From: Symsagittifera roscoffensis
Taxonomy: Eukaryota > Xenacoelomorpha > Acoela > Convolutidae
DNA length: 64,000 bases
Reading direction: 5' to 3'
Assembly (NCBI RefSeq): GCF_963678635.1
Contig: NC_087065.1
Coordinates: forward strand, 22,401,254 to 22,465,253
Shown here: one piece after another, positions 29,301-40,591 of the stretch
Numbering within the stretch: position 1 is the stretch's first letter
How the letters are laid out: every line of letters starts with the position of its first letter
Notes under the pieces: model-generated
Told to the model about the DNA's origin: nothing
The model's input: the letters and a program-made list of their open reading frames with translations, nothing else
The model's database searches: none
Position numbers and translations under genes: made by a program

Positions 29301-30203
29301 CAAAAGAAAATTCAATTGAAATCTTACAAAATCGGAAAATAGAAAACACTCCCAAAATGACGACCTTGTGATGGCTGAGTTTTTTAAATTTTTGATAAGG
29401 AAAAGCAAAGGCGATGTCCTAAACGAAAATGCCGAAAACAAAAACAACTGAAATCATGAACACGATTAGAAGGCACCCATTGGACATCCAAACAGGTTAA
29501 ATTGTTACTGTGGAGCTAGTCACAAAAGTATACAACTACTAAGTTTTGCGAAAGAGGAATTGGCATCAGACAAAGTTCAGCAGTAGACTGAAATAACTAT
29601 GTACACGAAGAAGGTGCGCATTTTCGCTAAGCAATCCACAAACAATTGGCGGAAAAAGTTTCCCCGTGGAAATTGATGATTGTTGCTTCGTTAAAAGAAA
29701 GTGTAATAGGGGACGAGCGGTAAATGAGCAATGGTTTTTGTCCTATTCAAGGATCAAAAATTATTTCGGAGGAAAGGAATTTTTATGCAGATCTTGGAAA
29801 CAATGGCTTTTTGCACAAAACCGTGAAGCATTCAGAGAATTCTGTTGACCCAAACATAGGAGCATGTACTAATCGTGTGGTTTGAAATGTATTTGAAAAC
29901 TTGCCAAATTCGAAAACAAAAGACGTTGGGGAGCTCATAGATAGATCACGGTTAGATTCCTATCAGTGTTTATCTGTTTGAACCGTTTCTCGATGATATT
30001 GGTGATTTGAATCCACCTCAAATATATACATTTTTTGATTTTTCAGAAGGTGGGGGGGGGTAGTGTTAAGGCTATACTTTTAATTTTTTGTGATAGAACA
30101 CCAAAATAGCGGAAAATGCCTGGAAAATTCAAAAAAGTGTTTTGAGTATTTGTTCCAACTTTCAAAAAAAAAATATTGGAGGTATGTGCTTGGTGTGTTT
30201 TTT
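29301..30203. other. Intron stretch without a supported feature
   Basis: Only A+T-rich DNA with no element ends and no protein-like ORF was seen here. Confidence 0.4.
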
Positions 30204-30413
30204 GGCTCTTTTTCCTTTCCCCCCCCCCCCCCACCTCACACGAGCTTCATTTTTTTTAGTGTAACGAGTGGTTTTACGAGGTTGAGTATGAAGACCAAAT
30301 ATGTTTGTCGTGGCCTTATTAGTCTGTATGTAAATTTTCATAACAATCCGATAAAGTGGTCAACAAATTTACATGTAAAAATTTGCAGGTGGGGGGGAAA
30401 AGGAAAAAGAGCC
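30204..30413 (+). mobile_element. Family-B element (B5)
   Basis: The ends are GGCTCTTTTTCCTTTCCCCC and GGGGAAAAGGAAAAAGAGCC. The 8-bp duplication TGTTTTTT lies at 30196-30203 and 30414-30421. It is very similar to B3 over its whole length. Confidence 0.92.
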
Positions 30414-30462
30414 TGTTTTTTTTATTCGGACGAGTTCTTGGTTTCTCCAGACGGTGCGCGCG

Positions 30463-30922
30463 TATTCTGGCCTTTTTTATAACTTTTTTATAACTTATAA
30501 AAACAGGAAACAGAATCGGTTTAATTCAAGAGAATCAATAAACGGCGAATTTTAGTAAATTTTTATTGCACGGAATTAGCAACAACATTACACGTATCAA
30601 GTTAAAAAGTGGGCTTATTCATGCCCTGATTTGTGTGATTTATGTGTTTTTTCACAATCAGTTCATACTTATTTCACGCAGTTTAATTAACAGAAACTCA
30701 ATTGCAAACCAATTTTGAACCGATTAAAATATTAGCATTTTATGTTCTGTCAGGTTCGGCTCAAATAGGATTCTCAAATGAAACGACTTAGGTGAGAATC
30801 GAACCCACGCCGAACTCCCCGGAACGCACTATGTATACGCTGAGCTTTATAGCTGATATTGCTAAGCAACTATACTGGCTTTATACTATACTTTCATACT
30901 TTAATGCTATGTAGCATTAACA
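30463..30922 (-). repeat. 3' LTR of the BEL/Pao element
   Basis: In element sense it begins TGTTAATGCTACAT at 30922 and ends GGCCAGAATA at 30463. The pol stop codon (TAG) lies about 16 bases inside it. Compared with the 5' LTR it carries about 17 extra bases near 30827-30848. Confidence 0.9.
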
Positions 30923-33900
30923 TCCTCCACCCCCGAAGGAGCGAGAACCGGAACGAGCTTAACGAGCGGCCGAGTGTAGTTTTTGGAAACGGTTTTTAGG
31001 TTTGCGGAGCGGGCGGTGTTGTCTTTGCCGTAGTTTAGCGACGTTATGCGTGCTAGTGGGTAGTGGCCCCTAGGGCTAGTGGATTCAACTAACCACACCA
31101 TATCTCCCGTTTTCAAAGAGTATTCGGGAGGAGCATGCCACTTAACTCTTTTATTGAGTGTAGGGACGTACTCACTTAACCATCGCTGCCAAATTGCGTT
31201 TGCGTACGACTGCGCACGGGCATAGCGCTTAGAGTGAGAATAGTTTTCACTCGACCTTAGAGACGGAAACGTTAGACTGTGCTGACCTAAGAGGAAATGA
31301 TTCGGCGTCAAAGCCTCAAGACTATCGGGGTCGTCAGAAACGGGAGTGAGTGGACGGGCGTTTAGTGAACCTTCAACTAGGCACATGGTTGTGTTCAAAA
31401 TCTCGTCAGTCATCTTTCTTGACCCTAAGATTGCATAAAACACACGCTTACAACTGCGCACCATTCGCTCCCATGCTCCACCTTGATGTGGTGCACTTGG
31501 CGGATTATACTTCCACTTAATGCCTTTGTGTACGAGCGACAGTGGAGCTTCTGCGTTCCAATTTTTGATGCACAGAAGAAGCTCTTTTTCGGCTCCTACA
31601 AAGTTTGTTCCGTTGTCCAACCAAATTATTGAGGGTGTTCCTCGCCTAGACAAAAAGCGCTCGATAGCCATCACACATGAACTTGTGTCCATGGATGGAA
31701 CCAACTCAATGTGAATTGCGCGAGTCGTTAAGCAAGTAAATAGAAAACCCCAGCGTTTCTCGGAAGATCGACGAATGGTTACATGAAATGGTCCAAAATA
31801 ATTGACGCCGCAGTTCGATAACGGTGGCTGGCGGTATCCTAGACGCTCCGCGGGAAGGTCAGACATCATTGGAGTAACGGTTTTCGCTTTTCGCTTTCTA
31901 CAGCACACGCAATGTGTTTCAATAGCTCTTAGTGCAGATCTTAAGCGTAGTACAACAAATTGCTGATGAATGACGGAACGAAGGTAGTCGACTGACTGAT
32001 GTTCATGCTTAATGTGATAAAAACGGAGAAACAATCGGATTATGCGATGGCGGCTATCCAAAATTATTGGATGGCGAGTTTCGAATGCGGTTGCAGAGAG
32101 ACGTTGGATACGGCCGGTAGATCTAATTAAACCGTTCGGCCCGATAAAAGGCGAATACGATGATATACGGCACGACGTTTTCACATATTTTCCAGCTGCT
32201 AATTGTTTACTTTCAGCTGGGAATGACTCTAACTGCGAAAGTTGCAAAAGTTTTTCCTCTGAAATATCAAGTTCTGCTGGATCAATTATGGCCTTATCTG
32301 GTGATCTGAAATGTCTATGCTTAGGTGAGAGACTCAACATATATGCGACCAGTCGCTTTATCTTCGAGAACGAGCTATACTCTTCCCAAGGGAAGGCCAA
32401 GTCAGTCGAAACTGCAGTGCACAGAAAATTGGAAGAGACCTCTAAACCCTCGTTTAGATCGTAAACCGGACCAACCAGGCGAATTTTGTCAGTAACTTCC
32501 GTATTTGGATTGAAAGGCCAATCAGAAATTTTCAAAAAGGAAGGGCCGTTTACCCAACTGCTTTGCTTGAGGGAGTCAGCAGTAATACCTCTAGTTCCGG
32601 TGTCAGCGGGGTTGTCTCCACTCAAAACATGGAACCATTGGTCAATTGCTGTTGACTCCAGAATCTCGGCTACTCGATTGGCTACAAACACGGGCTGTTT
32701 GCTTGTCGAGTTCAACCACTGAAGGAAGGTTGTGCTGTCAGTCCACATGAACACTTTAGAAATACTCAGTGTCAGAGCTTTCTCGATATCATCCTTCAGG
32801 CGACTGGCAAGAAGTGCAGCCTGAAGTTCCAACTTCGGAATTGAAAGCATCTTCGTCGGGGCTACTCTTGCTTTACCGAAAACAAACGCTAGTTGACATT
32901 TGGAACAGGCGTTTTTCTGAGCTCGAAGGAATGCTACAGAATACAGAACAGAAAACGTCCAATGAGCTCTCAGCGAACATGTGCAGCTCAACCTCATCTA
33001 CTGAGAAGTCAAAATAGCAACGAGGTATTTTGAGCTGCCCTAAAACTGGCAAGCCAGAGTGCCATTCAGTGAATCTGCGGCACAACTCAATTGGCAGTGG
33101 GTCGTCCCACTGTTGGCCACTCAATCTCCAGATATCTTTCAGTAACAAACGTGCGCGTACGGTATATGGGGCGACAAGACCTATGGGGTCGAACACGGAG
33201 GACACAAAACTAAAGACCGATCGCTGCGTAACAGAGTCTTTGAGTTCGCGGTTGACTCCTCTGCTCACAACCAACGTATCGGTGACGTGGTCCCATTTGA
33301 GACCGAGAACATGCGATGCGGTTTCCGGATTAATCGCAGCGGTAATAATTTCCTTACTGTTGTTAGCGCTGGTCTTAGGGGGATTTAGTTTCGAAGACAA
33401 ACTGGGAACGTTGCTAATAAATTTTGTAAGATTAAACCCACCCAACTTAAGCAGTTCAACTAAACTGCGACTTAACCTTAAAGCAGTTTCTGGGTTTTTC
33501 ACAGACCCAAGGTAGTCATCCATGTAAAAGTTGTTAAGCACGGCGCAAGCGGCATCGGGGTAACGATCTTGGTTATCGACGGCCGTTCGGCGAAGAGCAT
33601 AGTTAGCACATGTCGGAGAATCTTTCGCTCCAAATATATGCCTTGTATTTTGAAATACAGTCACATCTGCTGTGGGGTCCTCCCGCCACAAAAAACGCAA
33701 GGAACGTTGATCGCTTTCTAGTAAGCCGACCTGCATAAACATGCCTTCGATATCTGCGGAAATTGCGTATTTGTGCTCTCGGAAGCGCATTAAAACGAAT
33801 AAAAGGTTCTGAAGCAGATCGGGGCCGACTAGAAGGGAGTTATTCAGTGAATTGCCGTGAAATCTAGAAGCACCGTTTAAAACGCGCCGAACTTTGCCGG

Positions 33901-34630
33901 GTTTGTTCGGATTTAAAACTGGGTGGTGCGGTACGTACCATTCTCGGTCTGAACGGTTTTTTGAGTCGTGAGGGCTAACCGGGACCACGTAACCCTTCTC
34001 GACATCACTTCGGATATCTGATGCGTTTTGAGTTTTCAGGTTTAAATCTTTCTCTAGACGCTTTTCAAGAGACTTAAGCTGGACTAACGAAGCCTAAAAG
34101 TTATCGGGAAGATATATATTGTCAGCAGCCCAGAGCATTCCGACAATATAACGACTGCCATCATGAATCGTGGTAGAGTCAAGAATTTTTTGTGCACGTT
34201 TATCAGCTGAGGAACGGGGATCAGCTTGTTTAAACGTGCCATACGACTCTAGCTCGTACCATTTCTTCACTTGTTAAGCAAGTGCTACGTCTTCAACATT
34301 GCACTTGAAAGTGGTGGCTCGAACACCAATTGGTGATGGAAGTGGGCCACTGAGAACCCAGCCAATGGGCATACGGACAGCGACAGGAGTGTTTTGATTT
34401 CGTCCTTGGAAGTATTCGAGAGGCTTGATTGCATGAAAGACATCCTGCCCTAATATCATCTCAACGTCGGAATAGTTGTAGACAATAGGTTTAATTGGCT
34501 GTAGATGTGGAAACCTGTCTTGGAGAATGATAACGTCAATGGTTTCGGAACCAACGCTCAAACTGTCTTTCACAAACGGCGTAACCCTAAACGAGTATTC
34601 ATGGTGGTCGAATTTGGCAAAAACATTCAC
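30907..34630 (-). pseudogene. BEL pol: protease end, RT, RNase H, integrase, broken
   Basis: The order is: end of the Pao-type protease domain (34276-34630), TAA at 34274-34276, TAG at 34094-34096, and RT with ADIEGMFMQ and YMDD (33512-33523). RNase H has a frameshift near 32930 and the expected D-A-S appears as A-E-S. The peptidase/RNase-H-linker VFGKARVAPTKMLSIPKLEL follows. Next come the integrase zinc-binding Cys pair (CVCC, near 31900), an integrase core with first Asp replaced by Asn (VNYFGPF), second Asp kept (DNGTNF) and Glu kept (GGAWERM), and the DUF5641-like C-terminus. Two stops, one frameshift and altered catalytic residues make it inactive. Confidence 0.92.
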
Positions 34631-36850
34631 TTCGACTTGTTGCGTGGGAACGGATTCCGTCGAATTGAAGCCGTTTACCAGAATATCTAGCTGTTGGCCA
34701 GTTAAATTTAAACGCTGTGCTAGGCCCGTCGAGACCCATGAGTGCTAGGCCCGCCGAGACCGAGACACAGGAATCGCACATTAAAAGAGCAGTGGTCACA
34801 TCTGTGTGTGAATTTATTTCCAATTGAAGCACAGGAAGGAGTCCCGTTAGCTTCTTGTAAGACGACGAACCGGCTACGTTCGATGACGAAGTTTGCGGCT
34901 TATTCCGGTTCGGCGGGGCGGTACTGTTTGAATTCGAATGGCTTGCATTATTGCTACTGTTTAACTCTTTGTTTGCAGACCTTACGCTGAAAACTTTCTC
35001 AGCACCATGTAACAAGACATTATGGGTGCTTTCACAACCAGGCTTAGTGCATTTGCGGGCTTTAGGGCATTTTCGGAACATGTGGTCAGGTTGAAAGCAA
35101 GCAAAACACAACCTATTTTGTGCGGAGAATTGAGCTCGTTGAGTTGGGGTCTTTTCCTTAAACACAGAACAACTCCAGAGTGGGTGTTTACCATTGCACT
35201 GGAGGCACGGAGCATAATTTGGTTTTTCAACTTTTGAAGCAGCGGCAAAAACTTTTGTAGGTGGTTTATGGAAACCAGTCTTTGGAATCTCCTCAGGTCG
35301 TGACTTATTCTGACTCACACGCATAAGTTCATGTGCTTCAGCCTTGTCGCGGAGCTAATCATTAAAGTCTAAAACGGTTGGCTGTCTCCAACATTTTTTT
35401 ACAGAGTGGAGAGACCATGACTCTTTCATATTTGGAGGCAATTTTGAAATAACTTGATTCAAAACGGATGTACTCTTCAAGTCATACTCATATCCTAACG
35501 ATTTTAAAACTGCGACAAGACTGGATATACAGGAAGCGAAACTGATAATGCTTTCTGAATTGTGCATTTTGAGAGGTGGAAAATTCGAAAGTTTTTCAAG
35601 ATGAGCTGCCACAATTGTCTGTTTTTGTCCAAATTTCCTCTCTAGAGTTTTCAAAGCGTCCTTGTAGAATACTCCACTGTAAGCGAATTCGGCAATTGCA
35701 TTCTTCGCTTTGCCTGAAACGAGAGTTTTGAGATATGTCAGTTTGACATCATCACTTAAAACTTTTGCATCGATTGCACTTTTGAACTGACCAAACCATT
35801 CAGGCCACTGCAACGGATTTCCGTCGAAAGAAGACAATTTCCATTCAGGCAAGGGACCTTTCTGGCTCAGTGTCAAGATTTCAGCTAGATCTTGATCTGC
35901 GATTGGTTTACTGCTCGAGGACGTAAATGGGCCATATTGTTTGTTCTCATTTGTATAAGGCGCCATCAGCGGTTTTGAATAGATTGCGGCGTCTAAAGTT
36001 TTAGGATCACCGACATAAAAAGTTGTTCCTCCGCTAGAGAGCGGTTGAACATTCCATGGCTGTGTGACATAATATGAGTTAGGGGAGAAGGTGACTGTTG
36101 GAGGATTGAGAGGACCAACGTTAGTTGGTAAAAGCGGTTGGTACACAAAATTTGCGGAAATAATTGGGAAAAAGGTTTGTTGAGCAATGGGCATTGAGCT
36201 CGTCGGGATATTAGAATGATGAAAACTACTCTGCATCAAAGGGTTGTAGTTGTATAGCTTGGTCGAAGGTAGCTGTTCCTGTGGCTCATACGTACTGTTT
36301 AACTTTGGGTTTGGCAAGCGGACACTTGTATTTGATGTATGAGGGACGTTAACACTCTGTGAGTTTATACACGTGGTTTCGAAATAATCAGCAAATGGAT
36401 GTGAGTTATTAATCATCGTCAGATTTCGACTGAAAGGCGGTTCAATACTTGAAAATGACAAGAACTCGGAAGCTGGTTCCAGATTGACACTTTGGACTGG
36501 GGCCACGGGCTGAACTATCTCCTGAGTTGGGAATTGAGTGTTCACCCAACTTCTTGTCCTGTCTTCCTCCATTTGGTTCTCCTGAACGGCCATTGCCAAT
36601 TTCGATCTGCTACGACGAAATTCACAAATTTCAGAGGCGTCTTCCAGATATTCAGCCTCTTCGATAGTTGCTTCAGCTAGCTTTTGACGGCTTTCCTCTA
36701 CAACCACATCACAAGATCAAGTTGACCCTTCATCGACTGAATCTGGATCTCTTGCTTTTTCAAACGAAGCTTAGCCTCTACTTGGCGTTCAACTTCTTCG
36801 CGGCTAATTTTTGCAAGGGCTGCTTCTCTTCGACGCTCACTCGAAGTCAT
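34599..36850 (-). pseudogene. BEL gag-protease region, broken
   Basis: The reading frame from ATG 36850 (MTSSERRREAA, charged helix) is shifted by a 2-base insertion near 36710 relative to copies 2 and 3. It then runs through a Pro/Asn-rich part and a DUF1759-like Gag core (FDGNPLQWPEWFGQF near 35800-35840) to an in-frame TAG at 35355-35357. After the stop it continues with paired CCHC-type knuckles (CFACFQPDHMFRKC, about 35060-35110) and a protease start near 34700-34790, where the catalytic D-S/T-G appears as D-S-C. A further frameshift lies near 34625. The domain order is that of BEL/Pao. Confidence 0.85.
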
Positions 36851-37263
36851 TGATGCAGTCTTAGAACGCTGTGAAAGGGGTTTCTTGGAACGGACGGATT
36901 CGCTTGGCGTTGGGGTTTAGCAGTTGCTACCTGGTCCTCTTGATGTTTAATTTGAAAGTAATTTTTAGCTAGACCTAATACATCGTCATGTTTTGCAGTG
37001 GTAGATCCTAGGTAAAATTCAAGTTGATTTATTGTTTCAGCAGCGTTGTTGCTGTGCATAGACAAAGATTTAAGCTCATCATTTTTCTCCATAATTTTTT
37101 GTAAGCAAATGCTAGATTTTTCTATGTAGTTTTCAATTTTAGCTAGTCTATCATTCGCACTTATATATTCCGTAATTTTGGCATGGTAATCGAAAAGATT
37201 TGTTTCTAACTCTTTCCTGGCAAGATAAACTTTGTTTAGCTTCTGGCCGAGATCAAGCTCCAT
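36847..37263 (-). CDS. BEL gag N-terminal ORF (138 aa), copy 1
   Basis: ATG at 37263 (MELDLGQ) opens a Leu/Glu/Lys-rich helical protein, as expected for the N-terminal coiled-coil part of Pao Gag. It ends with TGA overlapping the ATG of the next gag ORF (ATGA, 36847-36850). The second frame is open from about 60 bases before this stop, so +1 frameshifting or reinitiation could link the two. Just before the ATG lies a TTATTTAG|AAAC acceptor-like site. Confidence 0.7.
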   Translation of the reverse strand: MELDLGQKLNKVYLARKELETNLFDYHAKITEYISANDRLAKIENYIEKSSICLQKIMEKNDELKSLSMHSNNAAETINQLEFYLGSTTAKHDDVLGLAKNYFQIKHQEDQVATAKPQRQANPSVPRNPFHSVLRLHQ

Positions 37264-37464
37264 TTTGAAATATTTGTTTCTAAATAAGAGCAAAAAAAAA
37301 TAGTGTCGGTTGACGGAATCAAACTAGAGTCAATTCAAGTAGCCGCTTCCTATACCGAACGAGAAGATCCTCGCAAGACCCTACGATTCTCGTTGCCTAC
37401 GGAACAGAAGGAAAACAAACTACAAGATTGAAAATAAAGATGAATTTAACTAATCAAAAAAAAA

Positions 37465-38112
37465 TCAAGGTTTATAATGCCTAACAAATGTTAAATATTC
37501 TTCGACTGTTGTCATTTGTGAAATCTTTTGCTTATCTGCTTTTCTTTTCCTTGAACTTGGTCGACGACTTTTATTTTTATTGATAAGTTCGGACAGATTG
37601 GGGAAATATCGTCGAATGATTCTCAAATTTTTTATTTCTAAAAACGCCGGAGGATGAATTATTTTAAGCTTACGAATTAATTCTTTATTGCTAGCTTTTC
37701 TTTTTGATATTAAATGTTTGGTCACATTAATTGTTAATATTCCTGTTTCAACCAAACGTCCCTAATTATTAGGGGTATTTTGACTGTGTACGTAAATAAT
37801 GGCTGATATTTTGTTTTTATACTCTTCTAAAATTTTAATCAGACTTTCTGGTGTAAGTGGGTTATCGTTGTTTGATCTATGCTTGCTCAATGAATTATTT
37901 ATAACATCGTGCCAAATTATAAAGTTTTTCTCTATCATACATTTTGGGGAATTGCTTAAAAGATATTGAACAGTCTTTTGCCGGTTATTTGCATTCAAAT
38001 TAAAGCTTAAACCTGGAACTGCTTTAAAAGTGTCGTCGAGGCGTTTTTGTAGAGTTAATGGTAATGTATTTACGGAGTGATGGAGAGAACTCGCAGCAAT
38101 GATGAACACCAT
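37465..38112 (-). pseudogene. Extra BEL ORF between LTR and gag, copy 1 (nonsense-mutated)
   Basis: This corresponds to the 214-residue ORF intact in copies 2 and 3. Here one base change turns a Tyr codon (NNYGRL) into TAG near 37761, splitting it into about 115 and 98 residues. The ATG used is at 38112; the open frame extends further upstream through a hydrophobic stretch without ATG. The N-terminus looks like a signal or anchor and the C-terminus is strongly basic (RRPSSRKRKADK). I recognise no family. A gene in this position is unusual for BEL/Pao elements. Confidence 0.7.
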
Positions 38113-38159
38113 GGGAGTGATAAGCGATACGATTGTTTTAATGGCAATCAATTTAAGGA

Positions 38160-38850
38160 GTCTGTTGATGTAAAGTCGTCACATAGAAATGAAAAAAAAT
38201 AAAAAAACAAATTTATCACGATAAGAACTTTAAGAACCCTTAGCCGAGGGTTTTCTAAGGTTTTGCTAAGACTTCGATTCAGTACTATTTAAGTTAACGC
38301 GTACGGTTTATCGGTTAAACTCAACGACGTTACGACGAAACGGTAGTAGTAACGGTCGCGGCGGTATGCGGCCGAAAACGGGGCGAGCCGAGCAAATTTT
38401 TTAAAGTTTATCCAACCACTGGAGGAAACCGAGGTAGGGATTCACTCAAAAAACTTGCTCGACACGATTGACGGTTTAAACGTTTGAACGGGCGAGACGA
38501 AAACGGTGTTTTCCGATTTTGCTCTAAATTCGGGCAAAAAAAAAAAAAAATTTTCTCAGTGAAAGTTTTGGGAAAAGTTGGAATAACTTTTTTTTTTTCG
38601 AGAAAATTTTTTTTTTTGAAAATTTTTATTTATTTTTTTGCGAAAGTTTTTTGGAAAATTTTCTGAATTTTTTTTTCTTAAAATTTTTTGGGTTCGAGAT
38701 TATCCTGGGGTAATAGGGTACTGGGTGTGAACTAGGATTAGGTATCTAGTACGGTCTTAATCGGTTTGCAATTAACAACATCTATGTAATTTTATAACAC
38801 TGATAATCAAAAAAGTAGCACTTTTTTTGGTTAAAAAACTAGCACAAATT
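38160..38850 (-). other. BEL leader: CpG-rich block and homopolymer zone
   Basis: 38290-38480 is CpG-rich (for example GGTCGCGGCGGTATGCGGCC) in contrast to its surroundings. 38535-38690 is a run of poly-A/poly-T blocks. Neither is coding. Both are repeated in the partial copies at 42-43 kb and 47-48 kb. Confidence 0.6.
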
Positions 38851-38989
38851 AGAGTCTAAAAGTTAGTTGAAAGCACAGGTTCGATCTTACAAGTTTTTTG
38901 CAGGGAGTCCAAAAGTACACGAAGATTCCACAGAAAAACCACTTTCCGCCTTGTGTGATGTCGGCCTTCTGGCTTGTCGGCTTTGTTTT

Positions 38990-39226
38990 GACTTGTGGTG
39001 CTTTCCCCGTTTTTGACTTGAGGTCACACGACATTGTGGAGGGCTCCTTGATTTGGAGAATGAGGTCGCCCAAAATTGTGCAGGGGTCGTTCCTTGCTTC
39101 AATTTGAGGTCGCACAAAATTGTGCAGGGGTCGTTCCTTGCTTCAATTTGAGGTCGCCAGGGGTCGTTCCTTGATTCAATTCGAGCTCGCATTAAATTGT
39201 GTTCGGGTCGGTCCTCAGTTGTGTGT
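38990..39226 (-). repeat. Tandem repeats in the BEL leader
   Basis: Five diverged units of about 40 bp (core GGTCGTTCCTTGCTTCAATT on the plus strand, joined by GAGGTCGCACAAAATTGTGC) lie directly behind the primer-binding site. The inverted GCACAAAATTGTGC motif is palindromic. The array is kept in all three copies of this region. Long ORFs across it exist only because the repeat has no stops. Confidence 0.8.
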
Positions 39227-39244
39227 TCCCGAGTCGCGGCACCA
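39227..39244 (-). promoter_or_regulatory. Primer-binding site of the BEL/Pao element
   Basis: Three bases after the LTR the element reads TGGTGCCGCGACTCGGGA, an 18-base match to the form expected of a tRNA 3' end with CCA. The tRNA species was not identified. Confidence 0.75.
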
Positions 39245-39247
39245 AAA

Positions 39248-39691
39248 TATTCTGGCCTTTTTTATAACTTTTTTATAACTTATAAAAACAGGAAACAGAA
39301 TCGGTTTAATTCAAGAGAATCAATAAACGGCGAATTTTAGTAATTTTTTATTGCACGGAATTAGCAACAAGATTACACGTATCAAGTTAAAAAGTGGGCT
39401 TGTTCATGCACTGATTTGTGTGATTTATGTGTTTTTTCACAATGAGTTCATACTTAGTTCACGCAGTTTAATTAACAGAAACTCAATTGCAAACCAATTT
39501 TGAACCGATTAAAATATTAGCATTTTATGTTCTGTCAGGTTCGGCTCAAATAGGATTCTCAAATGAAACGACTTAGGTGAGAATCGAACCCACGCCGAAC
39601 TCCCCGGAACGAGCTATATAGCTGATATTGCTAAGCAACTATACTGGCTTTATACTATACTTTCATACTTTAATGATATGTAGTTTTAACA
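39248..39691 (-). repeat. 5' LTR of the BEL/Pao element
   Basis: It begins TGTTAAAACTACAT at 39691 and ends GGCCAGAATA at 39248. Its middle holds a tRNA T-arm-like sequence (GTGGG TTCGATT CTCAC in element sense, near 39575-39600). Confidence 0.9.
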
Positions 39692-40591
39692 GCGCGCTCA
39701 ACTAGACTATCTGTACAAAAAGCTTGCTATGAAACGCTTACTAATTTGACTATAAGAGCGCTGTGATACTTTGATTTTGGAATTTTAACGTTCATTTTTA
39801 CGCCGCTCCTCATATTTGTCCAAATTCAATTGAAGCAAGGTAATCAAGACTCTCATTTTTATCAGTCTTAAATTCATAGTATGTCAGTATTTCATTAACC
39901 AAAAACTTTCCGAGACCAGTTTATGTTCAACCAAAACATTCAGGGCTTTGCCTTGACGCTAGCAGTTTTGCTTTTGAATATCTGGTCTTTCCGTTTTTTT
40001 CCACTCCAGTGAAAAAAAAAACTGAATGTCCAGTTTTTTGTAAACAAGACTCAACCAACCTCATCTCTTAGTATGCTTCTCTGAAAAAATATGCTACAAT
40101 GGGATATCGAATATTGAATAAAATAACTGCTATGAACAGATCTGCTCGCCGTACTTTCACATCATAAAAACTTTGCCCTAAGAACACATAAAAACAACCA
40201 TTAGTGTATAAAATTGGAAATGCTGGCTGAAGAATTAGTAAAAGAGTGGGTCTTTCTTTTCAAGGTTTTTTTTTCATTCGCCGAGCGCAGTGCAATTATT
40301 TTTCCTGCAAACTCAAAGAAAAGTTCTCAAATAAAAAATTTTTTGGCTCTTTTTTCTCGGGTTCCCCTAGCGTGTCTTTTTTCTGCTTTTTTCTGCAAAA
40401 AGCTGTAGCCTTTGATCTAAATTCTCTTTTCAGTTTCGATAATCATCGCATTGGGCACAAATATGGATGGTCCTGTAAAATTTGGCTTAAAATCATTTGA
40501 AACATCAGTATAACGTCTCGACACTGATCCTTTTCTAATGAAGAATTAAGATTAAACCAACCATATGATGATCAAGATAAAAATTACCTAG
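39692..40591. repeat. Flanking repeat unit F beside copy 1 (truncated)
   Basis: This is the DNA adjoining the BEL insertion. From 39764 it matches the 1.18-kb units at 49253-53978, and it is cut at 40591 by the junction to copy 2. Its interior (AACAGATCTGCTCGCCGTAC, then ATTTAGCCCTAAGAACAC-like words) resembles a diverged family-A element. Confidence 0.85.

Larger units (their letters stand above)
30463..39691 (-). mobile_element. BEL/Pao LTR retroelement, full length with broken gag-pol
   Basis: It has two LTRs (39248-39691 at the 5' end, 30463-30922 at the 3' end) and a 5-bp target duplication GCGCG at 30458-30462 and 39692-39696. The internal order is leader, extra ORF, gag, protease, RT, RNase H, integrase. 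The LTRs differ by a handful of substitutions in the first 290 bases plus an indel near 30827-30848, so the insertion is fairly recent. The orientation is antisense to the host clec gene. Confidence 0.93.

Noticed and set aside
29666-29848. 60-codon plus-strand ORF with Cys and Trp residues
   Set aside because: It has no ATG start, no splice-site support and no recognisable motif.
37289-37466. Stretch between the extra BEL ORF and gag as a further coding exon
   Set aside because: It holds stops in the sense frames and only an acceptor-like TTATTTAG; nothing protein-like was seen.
38849-39192. ORFs of 88 and 101 codons across the BEL leader repeats, recurring in all three copies
   Set aside because: They follow the stop-free tandem repeat behind the primer-binding site, start at repeat-internal codons and have no protein-like features.
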